Positions 1-5,250 of a DNA stretch of 5,252 nt are shown in pieces. Position 1 is the stretch's first letter. Every line of letters starts with the position of its first letter. The position numbers were made by a program, and so were the translations under genes. Source of the stretch: Prevotellaceae bacterium (GTDB lineage: Bacteria; Bacteroidota; Bacteroidia; Bacteroidales; UBA932); assembly GCA_031284065.1 (NCBI GenBank), contig JAITAP010000122.1:1-5252 (forward strand), read 5' to 3'. The notes under the pieces are model-generated. The model did not search any database and had not been told where the DNA came from. It saw only the letters and a list, made by a program, of their open reading frames with translations.

Positions 1-137
1 TTTTGCGGCGAGGGTACTCCATAACGCTCATAAACGGAACGCTGCTAAAAAGCGCAAAAACCGCAAAAAAAGGCGACCGCATTGAAACCATCCTCCACGA
101 CGGAAAAATAGCCTCCTGCACACTCGGAGATGAGTAG
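1..137 (+). CDS. xseA: Exodeoxyribonuclease VII large subunit, C-terminal end (partial)
   Basis: The frame starting at base 3 stays open for 44 codons up to a TAG at 135-137; its 5' part lies outside the window. It reads LRRGYSITLINGTLL, then a KKGDRIETILHDGKI segment, and ends CTLGDE. This matches the end of the XseA family: the L-x-R-G-Y-S-I/V-T strand, a short turn, the K-x-G-D-x-I/L-x-T strand and a final D-G-x-I/V segment. XseA forms the catalytic large subunit of exonuclease VII, a cytoplasmic enzyme that degrades single-stranded DNA in repair and needs the small XseB subunit. Only the last tenth or so is visible, so no catalytic residues can be checked. The gene converges on the transporter gene. 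No xseB follows in the next 338 bases. The identification rests on a short but characteristic tail. Confidence 0.8.
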   Translation, partial: LRRGYSITLINGTLLKSAKTAKKGDRIETILHDGKIASCTLGDE

Positions 138-255
138 CCGAGCACTCAAGCCATCCCCCCACCCGTCTTTCCGGCCGACGTGCGCATGTAGAGACGCACG
201 GCGTGCGCCGCGCCGCGCAACGCGCCCCGCCGCGCACCCGCCCCTGCCGCCCACC

Positions 256-371
256 CGTCATTCCGAGCGGAGCGCGCGAGGCACGAGCGCGCGTAGCGGA
301 GGAACCTCCCACCACAACGCACCCATGTTCGGTGGTATGGTGGGAGATTCTTCGCTGCGCTCAGAATGACG
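256..371. repeat. Imperfect inverted repeat of the dispersed TCATTC..GAATGA type
   Basis: The outer arms are CGTCATTCCGAGCG (256-269) and CGCTCAGAATGACG (358-371), which pair at 13 of 14 positions. A second pair of arms lies inside: AGCGGAGGAACCTCCCACCA (296-315) and TGGTGGGAGATTCTTCGCT (338-356), complementary apart from a few mismatches and one extra base. The centre (316-337) is short. The left side also carries an extra GC-rich, self-complementary insert near 271-293 (CGCGAGGCACGAGCGCGCG). Repeats reading GTCATTC-GAGCG-AAG-GAATCTCCCACC are known from many bacterial genomes as non-coding dispersed palindromes. Placement between convergent stops suggests a tolerated insertion that may also serve as a two-way transcription barrier (inference). 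Confidence 0.75.
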
Positions 372-451
372 AAAGTGGCGACGAAGTGACGGAAGTGGCG
401 ACGAAGCGACGAACGTAGCGACGAAGCGACGAAAATATCGACGGAATGACG
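368..451. repeat. 20-bp tandem array, four copies
   Basis: Four consecutive 20-base units start at 368, 388, 408 and 428, followed by a partial GACG at 448-451. Each unit is a 12-mer plus an 8-mer that both begin GACGAA or GACGGA: GACGAAAGTGGC+GACGAAGT, GACGGAAGTGGC+GACGAAGC, GACGAACGTAGC+GACGAAGC, GACGAAAATATC+GACGGAAT. The copies are degenerate, with the last the most diverged. The array overlaps the end of the inverted repeat by four bases, and both its borders read AATGACG (365-371 and 445-451). This suggests it grew from the tip of that repeat. It ends 24 bases from the transporter stop codon. Confidence 0.8.
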
Positions 452-475
452 CGCTACGAAATCGGCACAGCCAAA

Positions 476-1906
476 TTACCCTATCGGCTTATACTTCGGC
501 ACCAGCGCTTTCATCACAGCCCAGCCAATGAGGTACGCCACGGCGCACACAATGAAGATAACAAAGTAGCCTGCCGGTTCCCCCTCAAAGCCAAAGAAAA
601 CCATGCGGGTTTCTCCGGCGTGGTCAAAGAGCTTGCCTGCGCCTTTTTGAATGATGAACGAGCCTATCCCGCCCGCCATACCTCCAATGCCGGTGATGGT
701 GGCAATGGCTGTTCTGGGAAACATGTCGCCAATGGTGGAAAATATGTTCGCCGACCACGCCTGATGCGCCGCAGCAGCAATGCCGATTAGGATAACGGGC
801 AGCCAGTACGAAAAATCGCCCAACGGCTGCGCAAAGAGCGCCAAAAGCGGGAAAAAGGCAAAAATCAGCATGGCGCGCATACGCCCGTCGTAGGGATTCA
901 TCTTCTTTTTATCAACAAAGTACGAGGGCAGCCAGCCGCCAAAAATAGAAATCATCACAATGGTGTAGAGCACGGTGAGCGGCAGCACCTGCGCGGTGCC
1001 CTCCAAGTGAAATACCGACTGCAAGTACTTCGGCATCCAGAAGAGGTAAAACCACCACACGCCGTCGGTCATGAACTTGCCAAAGGCAAATGCCCACGTT
1101 TGCTTGAACCGGAAGCAGCTGAGGAACGACAGCTTCCTTGCCTGCGTCTTGGCTTCGGCGGCGCTGTCAATATGCCTGTCCTGCTGAATGTACGCCAGCT
1201 CCGCCCGGTTTACCTTGCGGTTTGCCTCGGGCTTTTTGTAGATGAACACCCAAAATCCCATCCATATAAAACCCAGGAGACCGATAAGGATAAAAGCGCT
1301 CTCCCAGCCCCACGCTTCGGCAATGTAGAGGATGCAGGCAGGCGCAACCATAGCGCCGATGGTAGCGCCGGAGTTGAAAATGCTCGTGGAAAAAGCGCGG
1401 TCTTTCTTTGGAAAGTACTCGGCTGTGGCCTTAATCGCCGCCGGAAAGTTGCCGGATTCGCCGAGCGCAAGCACAAAGCGGGCGCAAATGAACAGCGTAA
1501 CGCTGACCGATACCACCAAGCCGGCGTTGTCCACCCTTGAGATAGCCTCCTTTGCGCCCTCAAAGCCAACAAACCACTCGTCTGCAAGTATGCCCGAAGT
1601 GGCAATGCCGCAGAAAGCGTGAAGGCACGCGCCGACAGACCAAATGCCAATAGCCCACAGAAAGCCTTTTTTGGTATCAATCCAGTCAACAAAGCGGCCT
1701 GCAAACAGCATACAGACCGCGTAAAGGATAGAAAACCACGCCGTGATGCTGCCGTAGTCGTCATTTGTCCAGCCAAACTCCGGCCCAATAAATTTCGGCC
1801 AGGTCAGCGATAAAACTTGACGGTCGAGGTAGTTGACCGTGGTGGCAAAAAATAGCATGGCGCAAATTAGCCACCTGTAATTTGTTTTTTTGTCGATTGT
1901 GCTCAT
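476..1906 (-). CDS. MFS hexuronate-type transporter (ACS family, ExuT-like)
   Basis: This is a 476-residue inner-membrane protein with twelve hydrophobic segments (roughly 11-31, 55-75, 83-102, 131-150, 176-198, 203-223, 270-292, 307-330, 345-361, 366-385, 400-422, 446-468) and a charged central loop at 224-268. The first helix ends in NYLDRQ (25-30). The segment GESGNFPAAIKATAEYFPKK (149-168) is the helix 4-5 signature of the anion:cation symporter family, which includes hexuronate and sugar-acid transporters. Location next to eda supports uptake of a hexuronate, KDG or aldonate with protons; the exact substrate cannot be read. Its length exceeds the usual 420-450 because of an extra stretch between helices 3 and 4 (about 103-130). 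The ATG at 1904-1906 follows an A-rich leader without Shine-Dalgarno, 45 bases after eda, so the two are probably cotranscribed. Confidence 0.88.
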   Translation of the reverse strand: MSTIDKKTNYRWLICAMLFFATTVNYLDRQVLSLTWPKFIGPEFGWTNDDYGSITAWFSILYAVCMLFAGRFVDWIDTKKGFLWAIGIWSVGACLHAFCGIATSGILADEWFVGFEGAKEAISRVDNAGLVVSVSVTLFICARFVLALGESGNFPAAIKATAEYFPKKDRAFSTSIFNSGATIGAMVAPACILYIAEAWGWESAFILIGLLGFIWMGFWVFIYKKPEANRKVNRAELAYIQQDRHIDSAAEAKTQARKLSFLSCFRFKQTWAFAFGKFMTDGVWWFYLFWMPKYLQSVFHLEGTAQVLPLTVLYTIVMISIFGGWLPSYFVDKKKMNPYDGRMRAMLIFAFFPLLALFAQPLGDFSYWLPVILIGIAAAAHQAWSANIFSTIGDMFPRTAIATITGIGGMAGGIGSFIIQKGAGKLFDHAGETRMVFFGFEGEPAGYFVIFIVCAVAYLIGWAVMKALVPKYKPIG

Positions 1907-1951
1907 TGATTTTTGTTTTTTTACGGTTTAAAATTTATCCTGTGATGGCTG

Positions 1952-2623
1952 TTATTTCTTGCGAACAGCCGCAATGTACCCAAAAGTTTCTTTACACTTG
2001 TCAGCTATGGCGCTCCAATTCTGCGCCTTGAGAACCTCCGCAGGGAAGAGGTTGCTACCCATGCCAACGCACGTTACGCCTGCGTCAAACCAGCTTTTCA
2101 GGTTTGCCTCTTCGGGCTTCACCCCTCCCGTTACCATCAGCATTGACCAGGGCATGGGGGCTTTCAGCCCTTTCACAAAGTTAGCCCCCAGCACATCGCC
2201 GGGGAAAACCTTGCACAAGTCGCAGCCCGCCTCCTGCGCAAACCCGACTTCGGAAACCGAGCCGCAGCCGGGCGTATAGGGCGTCAGCCTGCGGTTGCAA
2301 ATCTTGGCCACTTCGGGGTTGAACAAAGGCCCCACGACAAAGTTTGCGCCCAGCTGCAAGTACTGCGCCGCCGTTGCCGGGTCAACAATAGAGCCCACGC
2401 CCAAAATTAGGTCGGGACATTCGGTGGCGGCATACTTTACCAGCTCCCCAAAAATTTCGTGCGCAAAATCGCCGCGGTTGGTGAACTCAAAGGCGCGCAC
2501 GCCTCCCGCGTAGCAGGCCTTCACAACCTGCCTGGCAACCTCAACATCTTTATGGTAGAACACCGGTACCATACCCGTTTCGGCAATAACGCCAAGCGTT
2601 TGTAGCTTTGTAAATCTCGACAT
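1952..2623 (-). CDS. eda: KDPG aldolase (2-dehydro-3-deoxy-phosphogluconate aldolase)
   Basis: The 223-residue product is a single TIM-barrel class I aldolase of normal family length. Its expected reaction is cleavage of 2-keto-3-deoxy-6-phosphogluconate to pyruvate and glyceraldehyde-3-phosphate, the last step of the Entner-Doudoroff and hexuronate routes; many relatives also act on 4-hydroxy-2-oxoglutarate. Visible motifs are E46-F-T-N-R50 (matching the catalytic Glu and Arg), GVGS at 75-78, K138 in CKVFPGD (Schiff-base lysine), TGGV at 165-168 and GMGS at 187-190 (phosphate binding). I chose the ATG at 2621-2623 (MSRFTKLQ). A TTG 30 bases upstream would add only a translation of the 7-bp tandem repeat. 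I see no good promoter immediately upstream; the gene may depend on readthrough or on a promoter within the repeat-rich leader. Confidence 0.93.
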   Translation of the reverse strand: MSRFTKLQTLGVIAETGMVPVFYHKDVEVARQVVKACYAGGVRAFEFTNRGDFAHEIFGELVKYAATECPDLILGVGSIVDPATAAQYLQLGANFVVGPLFNPEVAKICNRRLTPYTPGCGSVSEVGFAQEAGCDLCKVFPGDVLGANFVKGLKAPMPWSMLMVTGGVKPEEANLKSWFDAGVTCVGMGSNLFPAEVLKAQNWSAIADKCKETFGYIAAVRKK

Positions 2624-2630
2624 GGTTTTT

Positions 2631-2670
2631 AATGAATAATGAATAATGAACAATGAATAATGAATAATTA
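2631..2670. repeat. 7-bp tandem array (AATGAAT x 5) in the eda leader
   Basis: Five copies of AATGAAT run from 2631 to 2665, the third reading AATGAAC, followed by a partial AATTA. The array ends seven bases from the eda start codon, so on the coding strand it forms an ATTCATT-rich leader. Such short AT-rich word arrays next to genes are often seen in Bacteroidota. A change in copy number would shift the spacing of any upstream promoter to the start codon by 7 bases without altering the protein. Confidence 0.85.
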
Positions 2671-2697
2671 GTATTTCGATTTTCGCAAGCCAACTTC

Positions 2698-2798
2698 AGA
2701 CCTCACCCCCTGCCCCTCTCCAAAGGGGAAGGGAGCAGCAACGGGACGTTCGGTGCAAGCCTCCCCTCTCCTTTGGAGAGGGGCAGGGGGTGAGGTCT
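2698..2798 (-). repeat. MITE-like palindromic element A (single core)
   Basis: Perfect 29-base inverted arms at 2698-2726 and 2770-2798 begin AGACCTCACCCCCTGCCCCT and reach CCAAAGG. Between them lies one copy of a core that on the minus strand reads GCTTGCACCGAACGTCCCGT followed by TGCTGC (2735-2760). No gene is encoded; frames across it give proline-rich strings such as PHPLPLSKGEG. It has no transposase and shows no clear target duplication (flanks TTC and AAA). It begins 90 bases beyond the stop of the lipoprotein gene and lies between it and eda. The strong hairpin could end or weaken transcription coming from the lipoprotein gene, though no T-run follows it (inference). Confidence 0.85.
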
Positions 2799-2888
2799 AA
2801 AAACGCTCGCTGTGCCTTGTCCGGCTCGCTCCGCTCGCCGACCGGCAAAGCCCGTGAGCTTACACGAAGGGAGGATGCCGACAGGCAA
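2799..2888. other. GC-rich spacer after the lipoprotein gene
   Basis: These 90 bases hold no supported gene. The stretch GGCTCGCTCCGCTCGCC (2823-2839) is close to a mirror repeat, and the copy of CCGG at 2821 is matched by another at 2842. Open frames crossing it on both strands simply continue into element A and resemble no known family. It may belong to another dispersed repeat, which cannot be decided from one copy. Confidence 0.4.
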
Positions 2889-3686
2889 CTAAGGCAACGC
2901 CACGCGGAAGCCAAGGCCGGCGATGCCGTAGCCAGGGATGCCGCCGTTGCGGTAGGACACGCGACAGTACGCAGCCGGGCTGTCCCAGCCACCACCCCGT
3001 AGCACGCGGTAAGAGCCAGCTTCATGGCCTGTAGGGTTTGTAGCAACTTCGGCGCTATAATTGCCATACCAATCGTTGCACCACTCCCAAACGTTGCCGG
3101 TCATATCGTAAATCCCCAGCTCGTTTGGCGCCTTTTCGCCCACAGCGGGCATAGGATTGCCGATGTGGTCGAAGTACCACGCCACATCGTCTATCTTACT
3201 GCTGCCGCTGTACAGGTAGCCTTTGCTCTTGCTGCCGCCCCGCGCCGCATACTCCCACTCCGCCTCCGTGGGCAGGCGGTAGCTCTTACCGGTAAGCGCG
3301 TTCAGCTTCGTAAGGTACGCCTGAACGCTATCCCAGCTTACCATTTCCATCGGGTAGCTGCCGCCTTTCTTAAAGCTGCTGGGGTTGCTCCCCATCACCG
3401 CCTCCCACTGCGCCTGCGTTACCTCGTACTTCCCTATCCTAAAGCTGCTCACCGTTACGCTGTGAAGCGGCTTGGCGCCGCTGACGTCGCTATTGTCTTC
3501 CCCATCCCTGCCTTTCTTGTAGCCCATCTCAAACGTGCCGCCCTCCACCGAAATTAGCACCGGCTCAAACTCCAAAAATTCCTCCTCAGCATCGTTATTA
3601 TCGTCGCTGCCGCCGCACGCAGGCTGCACAAGTATGGCTGCCAAAAGCGGCAACAATGCTAAAATTGAAAGCAATTGTTTTTTCAT
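2889..3686 (-). CDS. SUMF1/FGE-fold lipoprotein, probably without FGE activity
   Basis: The 265-residue product starts with a lipoprotein signal (MKK, a hydrophobic run to about residue 20, then QPAC with lipid-anchor Cys24). The next residues, GGSDDNNDAEEE, resemble the acidic export signal that sends Bacteroidota lipoproteins to the cell surface. The rest is one formylglycine-generating-enzyme/sulfatase-modifying-factor domain: VEGGTFEMG (47-55), YEVTQAQWEAVMG (87-99), RLPTEAEWEYAARGG (137-151), MTGNVWEWCNDWY (195-207), RGGGWDSPAAYCRVSYR (230-246) and a GLGFRVAL end. True FGE has a Cys-x4-Cys pair near the C-terminus; here the first position is Ser236 and only Cys241 remains, so sulfatase activation is unlikely. 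A binding or structural role at the cell surface is more plausible. No sulfatase or other partner is visible. Confidence 0.88.
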   Translation of the reverse strand: MKKQLLSILALLPLLAAILVQPACGGSDDNNDAEEEFLEFEPVLISVEGGTFEMGYKKGRDGEDNSDVSGAKPLHSVTVSSFRIGKYEVTQAQWEAVMGSNPSSFKKGGSYPMEMVSWDSVQAYLTKLNALTGKSYRLPTEAEWEYAARGGSKSKGYLYSGSSKIDDVAWYFDHIGNPMPAVGEKAPNELGIYDMTGNVWEWCNDWYGNYSAEVATNPTGHEAGSYRVLRGGGWDSPAAYCRVSYRNGGIPGYGIAGLGFRVALP

Positions 3687-3711
3687 ACTTTTTGAATGTT
3701 AAAAAAATAAA

Positions 3712-3742
3712 TAAAAATAATTGATTGAGAAAAAATTTGCAA
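3712..3742 (-). promoter_or_regulatory. Possible promoter of the lipoprotein gene
   Basis: On the minus strand a TTG (3740-3742) is followed after 20 bases by TATTTTTA (3712-3719). This fits the Bacteroidota TTTG / TAnnTTTG pattern except for the last base of the -7 box. It lies about 25 bases before the ATG, in a very AT-rich stretch where such matches arise easily by chance. If real, it would let the lipoprotein gene be expressed independently of kdgK, which is reasonable because the strong hairpin element B lies just upstream. Confidence 0.3.
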
Positions 3743-3756
3743 TGTTTTTTTTGTTT

Positions 3757-4041
3757 AGACCTCACCCCCGTCCCCTCTCCAAAGGAGAGGGGTGGCTTAC
3801 GCCGAACGTCACATTCCGGCACCCCTTTCCAAAAAGAGTGGCTTGCGCCGAACGTCCCGTTGCTGCTCCCCTTTCCAAAAAGAGTGGCTTGCGCCGAACG
3901 TCCCGTTGCTGCTCCCCTCTCCAAAAAGAGTGGCTTGCGCCGAACATCCCGTTGCTGCTCCCCTCTCCAAAAAGAGTGGCTTGCGCCGAACGTCCCGTTG
4001 CTGCACCCCTCTCCTTTGGAGAGGGGACGGGGGTGAGGTCT
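3757..4041 (+). repeat. MITE-like element B: 38-bp inverted repeats around a 5 x 46-bp core array
   Basis: The ends, 3757-3794 and 4004-4041, are exact reverse complements over 38 bases, starting AGACCTCACCCCCGTCCCCT. Each end also contains its own small palindrome, CTCTCCAAAGGAGAG. Between them are five units with a strict 46-base period starting at 3792, 3838, 3884, 3930 and 3976. The core reads GCTTGCGCCGAACGTCCCGT plus TGCTGC, the same as in element A apart from one base but on the opposite strand. Units 2-5 differ by one or two bases except at the outer end of unit 5; unit 1 is more diverged. No transposase and no clear target duplication are present. The 427-base gap between kdgK and the lipoprotein gene is mostly this element. 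Frames through it (PSPKERGGL-type strings) are repeat translations. Confidence 0.9.
3792..4021 (+). repeat. 46-bp tandem units within element B
   Basis: Each unit runs GTGGCTTGCGCCGAACGTCC, then CGTTGCTGC, then CCCCTYTCCAAAAAGA. The last part looks like a shortened tip of the terminal inverted repeat, so the repeating unit is core plus tip. Units 1 and 2 end in CCCCTTTCC, units 3 and 4 in CCCCTCTCC, and unit 4 has a G-to-A change (CGAACATCC). Unit 5 runs into the right terminal repeat. This pattern fits stepwise duplication of neighbours. Each intact core can form an AACG-TCC-CGTT hairpin. Confidence 0.88.
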
Positions 4042-4074
4042 GAGAAGGCAGCGGACTGAGAAAACGCTTTATTC

Positions 4075-4113
4075 TTAACTTTTAGTTTTTAACTTTTAGT
4101 TTTTAGTTTTTAA
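4075..4113. repeat. AT-rich short-word array after kdgK
   Basis: The stretch is built from TTAACTTTTAGTTT copies (4075-4088 and 4089-4102) and a shortened TTTAGTTTTTAAC end that abuts the kdgK stop codon. On the coding strand it reads as repeated GTTAAAAACTAAAA words just after the TAG. It is not a canonical terminator because there is no GC stem before a T-run. It is similar in style to the arrays before eda and kdgK but uses a different word. Confidence 0.7.
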
Positions 4114-5157
4114 CTACCTCGAAACTCTTCCCGAAGCGTCGCCGCTCATCAACTTTTCGACCTCCGCCACCGTTACCTGATTGAAATCGCCGTAAATGGT
4201 ATGCTTGAGGCAGGAGGCGGCAACGGCAAAGTTGAGCGCTTTTTGGTCGTCGCCGGCGTAGGTCAGCAGCCCGTAGATTAGGCCGCCCATGAACGAATCG
4301 CCGCCGCCCACGCGGTCAACAATGTGGGTAATATCGTACCCGACGGACCGGTAGAGCTGCTTTCCGTCGAAAAGCACGCCCGCCCACGTGTTGTGGTTGG
4401 CGTTGATAGAGCCGCGCAGCGTGATGATGACCTTTTGGGCGCGTGGAAACTTTTTCATGAGCTGCTCGCACACCGACTGGAAAGCCTTTGCGTCCACGTG
4501 TCCGCCGGTTTGGGTTACGTCAAAGCCTTGCGGCTTTATGCCGAATACCGTTTCGGCATCCTCCTCATTGCCCAAAATAACGTCGCAGCCCTCCACCAGC
4601 GCAGGCATCACCTCTGAGGCAGCTTTGCCGTATTTCCACAGATTTTTACGAAAATTGAGATCGGTTGAGACGGGTACGCCCAAGCTGTTGGCCACCTTAA
4701 TAGCCTCAAGGCAGGCGTCGGCTGCGCCCTGCGAAAGGGCAGGCGTAATGCCCGTCCAGTGAAACCACTGCGCGTCTTTAAGCGCCTCTTTCCAGTCAAT
4801 CATGCCGGGCTTTACGTCGGCAATGGAGGAGTGAGCGCGGTCGTACACCACCTTGCTGGGGCGAGCCACTGCGCCCGTTTCGAGAAAGTAAATGCCCAAC
4901 CTTTCGCCGCCGTAAGCCATATTTTTTGTGCTCACGCCGTAGCGGTGCAGCTCCATTTCGCAGGATTTTGCAATATCATTCTGCGGCAAGCGCGAAACAA
5001 ACTCGGCGTTCAAGCCGTAGTTGGCAAGCGATACGGCAACATTTGCCTCGCCTCCGCCAAAGGTTGCGGTAAGCTCCTTTGCCTGACTAAAGCGCAGGTA
5101 GCCGGGCGTTGCCAAGCGCAACATAATTTCTCCAAAAGTTACAATCTTTTTACTCAT
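4114..5157 (-). CDS. kdgK: 2-keto-3-deoxygluconate kinase (PfkB family)
   Basis: The 347-residue protein is a cytoplasmic ribokinase/PfkB-fold sugar kinase of normal length. It is expected to use ATP to turn 2-keto-3-deoxygluconate into KDPG, the substrate of the Eda product encoded downstream. Visible motifs are the N-terminal strand KIVTFGEIMLRL (4-15), the glycine-rich FGGGEANVAVSLANYG (33-48) that contacts substrate, GERLGIYFLE (84-93), DLNFRKNLW (166-174), GNEED (196-200), and the PfkB signature DRVGGGDSFMGG (281-292) with catalytic base Asp287. The ATG at 5155-5157 (MSKKIV) is preferred. A TTG 24 bases upstream would lie inside a palindrome and add residues unlike the family. It is the first gene of the leftward cluster. 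Fructokinase or another PfkB specificity cannot be fully excluded, but eda and the transporter favour KDG. Confidence 0.9.
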   Translation of the reverse strand: MSKKIVTFGEIMLRLATPGYLRFSQAKELTATFGGGEANVAVSLANYGLNAEFVSRLPQNDIAKSCEMELHRYGVSTKNMAYGGERLGIYFLETGAVARPSKVVYDRAHSSIADVKPGMIDWKEALKDAQWFHWTGITPALSQGAADACLEAIKVANSLGVPVSTDLNFRKNLWKYGKAASEVMPALVEGCDVILGNEEDAETVFGIKPQGFDVTQTGGHVDAKAFQSVCEQLMKKFPRAQKVIITLRGSINANHNTWAGVLFDGKQLYRSVGYDITHIVDRVGGGDSFMGGLIYGLLTYAGDDQKALNFAVAASCLKHTIYGDFNQVTVAEVEKLMSGDASGRVSR

Positions 5158-5159
5158 AG

Positions 5160-5179
5160 GTTTAAAATACGATTTAAAC
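5160..5179 (-). promoter_or_regulatory. Perfect dyad in the kdgK leader, candidate operator
   Basis: The plus strand reads GTTTAAAATACGATTTAAAC: two 7-base arms that are exact reverse complements, with a 6-base spacer. It ends two bases before the kdgK start codon and lies downstream of the predicted -7 box, inside the expected leader. A regulator bound here would block transcription or translation; a weak RNA hairpin is another option. AT-rich sequence raises the chance of accidental palindromes, and no regulator gene is visible in the window. Confidence 0.4.
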
Positions 5180-5202
5180 AATTATCACGAACAATCAAAA
5201 GG

Positions 5203-5210
5203 CAAAGATA
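5203..5210 (-). promoter_or_regulatory. kdgK: Predicted -7 box of the kdgK promoter
   Basis: On the minus strand the sequence is TATCTTTG, a full match to the Bacteroidota primary-sigma -7 consensus TAnnTTTG. Transcription would start near base 5197, giving a leader of about 40 bases. The matching -33 element is poor: a TTAG at 5230-5233 lies 19 bases upstream, inside the AT-rich array. This is the best promoter match I found and suits its place in front of the first gene of the cluster. Confidence 0.6.
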
Positions 5211-5216
5211 TAAAAG

Positions 5217-5250
5217 AAAATTTTGAATTCTAAATTTTGAATTTTGAATT
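5217..5250. repeat. AT-rich short-word array upstream of kdgK
   Basis: The words AATTTTGAATT and TTTTGAATTC repeat at the right edge of the window (AAAATTTTGAATTCTAAATT, then TTGAATTTTGAATT). The array covers the -33 region of the predicted kdgK promoter and may continue beyond the window. It resembles in style, but not in word, the arrays before eda and after kdgK. Confidence 0.6.

Larger units (their letters stand above)
138..475. other. Gene-free, repeat-rich gap between convergent genes
   Basis: These 338 bases lie between the stop of xseA (+) and the stop of the transporter gene (-). I see no believable gene. The open frames here translate repeat sequence (for example HSERSARGTSARSGG) and lack family resemblance. 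From left to right the gap holds a GC-rich stretch (about 160-255) with a small CGCAC-GGC-GTGCG hairpin at 195-207 next to a GTAGAGACGCACG word, then a 116-bp imperfect inverted repeat (256-371), then a 20-bp tandem array (368-451). The rest, 452-475, is unremarkable. Being between two converging genes, it is where transcription from both sides should end, but no hairpin followed by a T-run is visible. Confidence 0.75.

Noticed and set aside
123..142. CTCGG/CCGAG hairpin at the xseA stop codon as a terminator
   Set aside because: Only five pairs with a ten-base loop and no T-run afterwards; too weak to call.
28..418. Several open frames of 69-95 codons in the left gap
   Set aside because: They are arginine- and alanine-rich translations of GC-rich repeat sequence, or antisense to the xseA end.
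1007..1788. Long antisense and out-of-frame open frames (177 and 192 codons) inside the transporter gene
   Set aside because: The transporter frame shows twelve helices and family motifs; the others follow from codon bias in a GC-rich gene.
2696..3067. Open frames over element A that run into the lipoprotein gene
   Set aside because: They translate the palindromic repeat and an out-of-frame part of the lipoprotein gene, whose own frame has clear domain motifs.
3792..4021. Possible CRISPR array because of the regular 46-base period
   Set aside because: The whole period is conserved, so there are no variable spacers, and the array lies inside terminal inverted repeats with no cas genes.
2698..4041. 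Composite transposon carrying the lipoprotein gene
   Set aside because: No transposase gene and no visible target duplications at the outer or inner borders; kept only as an inference about a bracketed block.
3721..4059. Overlapping open frames on both strands across element B, giving PLSKGEG, PSPKERGG and RRTSRCC-type repeated peptides
   Set aside because: The frames exist because the 46-bp and terminal repeats lack stops. All frames look equally repetitive, none has a leader or family resemblance, and the arms are explained as inverted repeats.
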